From: Hyphomicrobiales bacterium | Lineage (GTDB): Bacteria > Pseudomonadota > Alphaproteobacteria > Rhizobiales > Beijerinckiaceae | Assembly: GCA_028290125.1 (NCBI GenBank) | Contig: JAQGKM010000170.1 | Location: forward strand, 1-7,190 | Length of the DNA: 7,190 nt | Direction of reading: 5' to 3' | Shown: positions 5,986 to 7,190 of the stretch, piece after piece | How positions within the stretch are numbered: the stretch's first letter is position 1 | How the letters are laid out: each line of letters opens with the position of its first letter | Notes under the pieces: model-generated | What the model was told of the DNA's origin: nothing | Databases searched by the model: none | What the model saw: only the letters and a program-made list of their open reading frames with translations | Translations under genes and position numbers: made by a program

Positions 5986-5993
5986 AAATACGC

Positions 5994-6968
5994 ATGGTCA
6001 TTCGAACTGTTCTTGCGCTCGCAGCAACGCTTGCGGGTCTTACGGCGGCGCGCGCGCAGGACTACCCGACAAAGCCCGTCACGGTCGTCGTGCCCTTCGC
6101 GGCCGGCGGGCCGACGGACGTCGCAGCGCGGATCTACGGTGAATTCTTTTCGCGCACGCTGGGACAGCAGTTCGTGATCGAAAACGCCGCCGGCGCAGGC
6201 GGCACCACGGGCGCGCAGCGCGCGGCGCGGGCGGCGCCGGACGGCTATACGATCTTCGTCCACAATGTCGCGCCGCATGTCGCGGGGCCGGCGCTCTATC
6301 CGTCGGCGCAATACGATCCGGTGAAGAATTTCGAGCCGATCGGCACGCTCGCCTTCGCGGCCCATTACATCGTGGTGCGCAAGGATCTGCCCGCCACCAA
6401 CCTCAAGGAATTCATCGAATTCGCCAAGGCGAACCCGGGCAAGCTGAACTACGGCTCGGCGGGCGGCGGTTCGGCGACGCATCTCGCCTGCGTGCTGTTT
6501 GGCCAGCAGGCGGGCGTCAACATCGTGCACGTGCCCTATCGCGGCACCGGCCCGGCGCTCAACGATCTCGTGGCCGGCACGCTCGACTTCATGTGCGACC
6601 AGGGGCTCAACATGATGGGCCAGTACCAGGGCGGCACGGTGCGGGCGCTGGCCGTCGCGCAGGCGACGCGCTTCCCGGGCCTGCCGAATGTCCCGACCTC
6701 GGCGGAAGCGGGCCTGCCGGGGTTCGAGGTGTCGGCCGCCACCGCCATGTATGCGGTCGCCGGCACGCCGAAGCCCGCGGTCGCGAAGCTCGTCGAGACC
6801 ATGAAGGCCGCCTACAAGGACCCGGCCCTGCGCAAGCGCATCGAGGATCTCGCCTCCGAAGTGCCGGGCCCCGGCCAGGACACGCCGGACGCGCTGGGCG
6901 CCTTCACCGTGAAGGAAGCCGCGCGCTGGAACGACGCGATCAAGAAGGGGAACATCAAGGCGCAGTGA
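5994..6968 (+). CDS. Bug/TctC-family periplasmic solute-binding protein
   Basis: The 324-residue protein is a tripartite-tricarboxylate-transporter-type substrate-binding receptor that captures carboxylates or related small solutes in the periplasm. A Sec signal peptide covers residues 1-21 (hydrophobic core about 5-17, cleavage after ARA before QDYP). The mature part opens with the family signature YPTKPVTVVVPFAAGGPTD (24-42); Asp42 lies in the first ligand-binding loop. Further blocks are PDGYT (82-86), NYGSAGGGSATHL (152-164), HVPYRGTGPAL (179-189), the VRALAV segment (216-221), FPGLPNVPTSAEAGLPGFE (227-245) and PAVAKL (261-266). Length is normal. No membrane components (tctA/tctB) are in view, so it looks like an orphan receptor, as is common in Bug-rich genomes; it may use a distant transporter or act as a sensor partner. 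The ligand cannot be inferred, and the neighbours shown give no pathway hint. Confidence 0.95.
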   Translation: MVIRTVLALAATLAGLTAARAQDYPTKPVTVVVPFAAGGPTDVAARIYGEFFSRTLGQQFVIENAAGAGGTTGAQRAARAAPDGYTIFVHNVAPHVAGPALYPSAQYDPVKNFEPIGTLAFAAHYIVVRKDLPATNLKEFIEFAKANPGKLNYGSAGGGSATHLACVLFGQQAGVNIVHVPYRGTGPALNDLVAGTLDFMCDQGLNMMGQYQGGTVRALAVAQATRFPGLPNVPTSAEAGLPGFEVSAATAMYAVAGTPKPAVAKLVETMKAAYKDPALRKRIEDLASEVPGPGQDTPDALGAFTVKEAARWNDAIKKGNIKAQ

Positions 6969-6969
6969 G

Positions 6970-6984
6970 GGGCGCGGGGCGCCC
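6970..6984 (+). terminator. Short GC hairpin directly after the Bug-family gene
   Basis: GGGCGC (6970-6975) and GCGCCC (6979-6984) form a perfect 6-base stem with a GGG loop, beginning two bases after the TGA stop. There is no T-tract after it. It may contribute to 3'-end formation together with the larger palindromes that follow. Confidence 0.35.
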
Positions 6985-7111
6985 GCTTCTCCCTCTGGGA
7001 GAAGCTGTCTGCGACGCAGACTGATGAGGGGTTGCGCTCTCAGGGTTTGAGCGCGTAACCCCTCACCCCGGCTCGGCTTCGCCGAGTCCGCCCTCTCCCG
7101 CCGGGAGAGGG
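6985..7111. repeat. Composite REP-like palindromic element (two inverted units)
   Basis: Five perfect or near-perfect hairpins are packed in 127 bases. H1: GCTTCTCCC (6985-6993)/GGGAGAAGC (6997-7005). H2: GTCTGCG-A-CGCAGAC (7007-7021). H3: TGAGGGGTT (7025-7033)/AACCCCTCA (7057-7065), continued by GCGCTC/GAGCGC (7034-7039, 7049-7054). H4: CTCGGC (7072-7077)/GCCGAG (7081-7086). H5: CCCTCTCCC (7091-7099)/GGGAGAGGG (7103-7111). The order is mirror-symmetric. Each half is a CTCCC/GGGAG hairpin, then a short variable hairpin, then a TGAGGGG box, and the two halves face each other across H3. From general knowledge, units of this form are abundant intergenic repeats in Hyphomicrobiales genomes; I do not assign a published family name. 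The element separates the convergent Bug gene and the gene at the right edge, and could act as a transcription barrier. Confidence 0.8.
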
Positions 7112-7190
7112 ACGTCCCCCGTCCACCCGCACGCCTTTAACAGATCCGCCATATGCGCCGGCACGGGCGCTTCCACCTCGATCGGCGGCT
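7063..7190 (-). CDS. C-terminal end of an unidentified protein, tail encoded by the repeat (cut by window edge)
   Basis: On the minus strand one frame is open from the right edge to a TGA at 7065-7063, giving the last 41 residues of a protein. The first part (about residues 1-24, with IEVEAPVPAHMADLLKACGW) has the codon bias and amphipathic helical look of genuine coding sequence. The final 16-17 residues (VPLPAGEGGLGEAEPG) are encoded entirely within the palindromic repeat, and the stop comes from its TGAGGGG box. The other two minus frames give Arg/Gly/Ser-rich or quickly terminated peptides, typical of non-coding frames. I do not recognise the family. It would be convergent to the Bug gene. 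Being only a fragment, the call is tentative. Confidence 0.5.
   Translation of the reverse strand, partial: PPIEVEAPVPAHMADLLKACGWTGDVPLPAGEGGLGEAEPG

Noticed and set aside
5871..6530. A 219-codon open frame on the minus strand
   Set aside because: It is antisense to the start of the Bug-family gene, which has a signal peptide and a strong ribosome-binding site in the opposite frame.
6985..7111. CRISPR array or small structured RNA
   Set aside because: The hairpins are not regularly spaced identical repeats with unique spacers. The mirror-symmetric two-unit layout fits a REP-like palindromic repeat better than a CRISPR array or a defined non-coding RNA.

Overview
The window is GC-rich, densely packed chromosomal DNA with short intergenic gaps and strongly GC-biased third codon positions. 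Several signs point to an alphaproteobacterium, most likely of the Hyphomicrobiales (Rhizobiales) type: a mitofilin-like inner-membrane protein, a dapF-mtaB gene pair, a Bug/TctC solute-binding protein, and a palindromic intergenic repeat whose units end in a TGAGGGG-like box. This assignment rests on gene content and motifs, not on a search.

Layout from left to right. Positions 1-550 (minus) hold the N-terminal part of a single-pass, coiled-coil mitofilin/Mic60-like protein that runs off the left edge. Positions 634-1509 (minus) hold a HpcH/HpaI (CitE-like) CoA-ester lyase. A 196-base divergent region separates it from a beta-class carbonic anhydrase at 1706-2422 (plus). Convergent to that, on the minus strand, are a Nudix hydrolase (2442-2924) and, just upstream of it, an exported GyrI-like effector-binding-domain protein (2953-3552); these two are probably co-transcribed. 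A 224-base divergent region leads into dapF (3777-4637) and mtaB (4634-5884), which overlap by four bases and are probably translationally coupled. After a 109-base leader with nested inverted repeats comes a Bug-family periplasmic solute-binding protein (5994-6968). The right end holds a cluster of perfect hairpins forming a composite REP-like palindrome (6985-7111). It also holds the C-terminal end of an unidentified minus-strand gene, whose reading frame runs into the repeat and stops inside it.

Functionally this is mostly housekeeping and general metabolism. It covers cell-wall/lysine precursor synthesis (DapF), tRNA A37 methylthiolation (MtaB), CO2/bicarbonate equilibration (carbonic anhydrase), carbon-carbon lyase chemistry on CoA esters, nucleotide-derivative hydrolysis (Nudix) and carboxylate capture in the periplasm (Bug). 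I found no phage, CRISPR, transposase, toxin-antitoxin or defence genes, and no convincing new multi-gene system. The points most worth a second look are the composite palindromic repeat, the gene whose C-terminus appears to be supplied by that repeat, the secreted GyrI-like protein paired with a Nudix enzyme that has a degenerate Nudix box, and the hairpins in front of the Bug gene.
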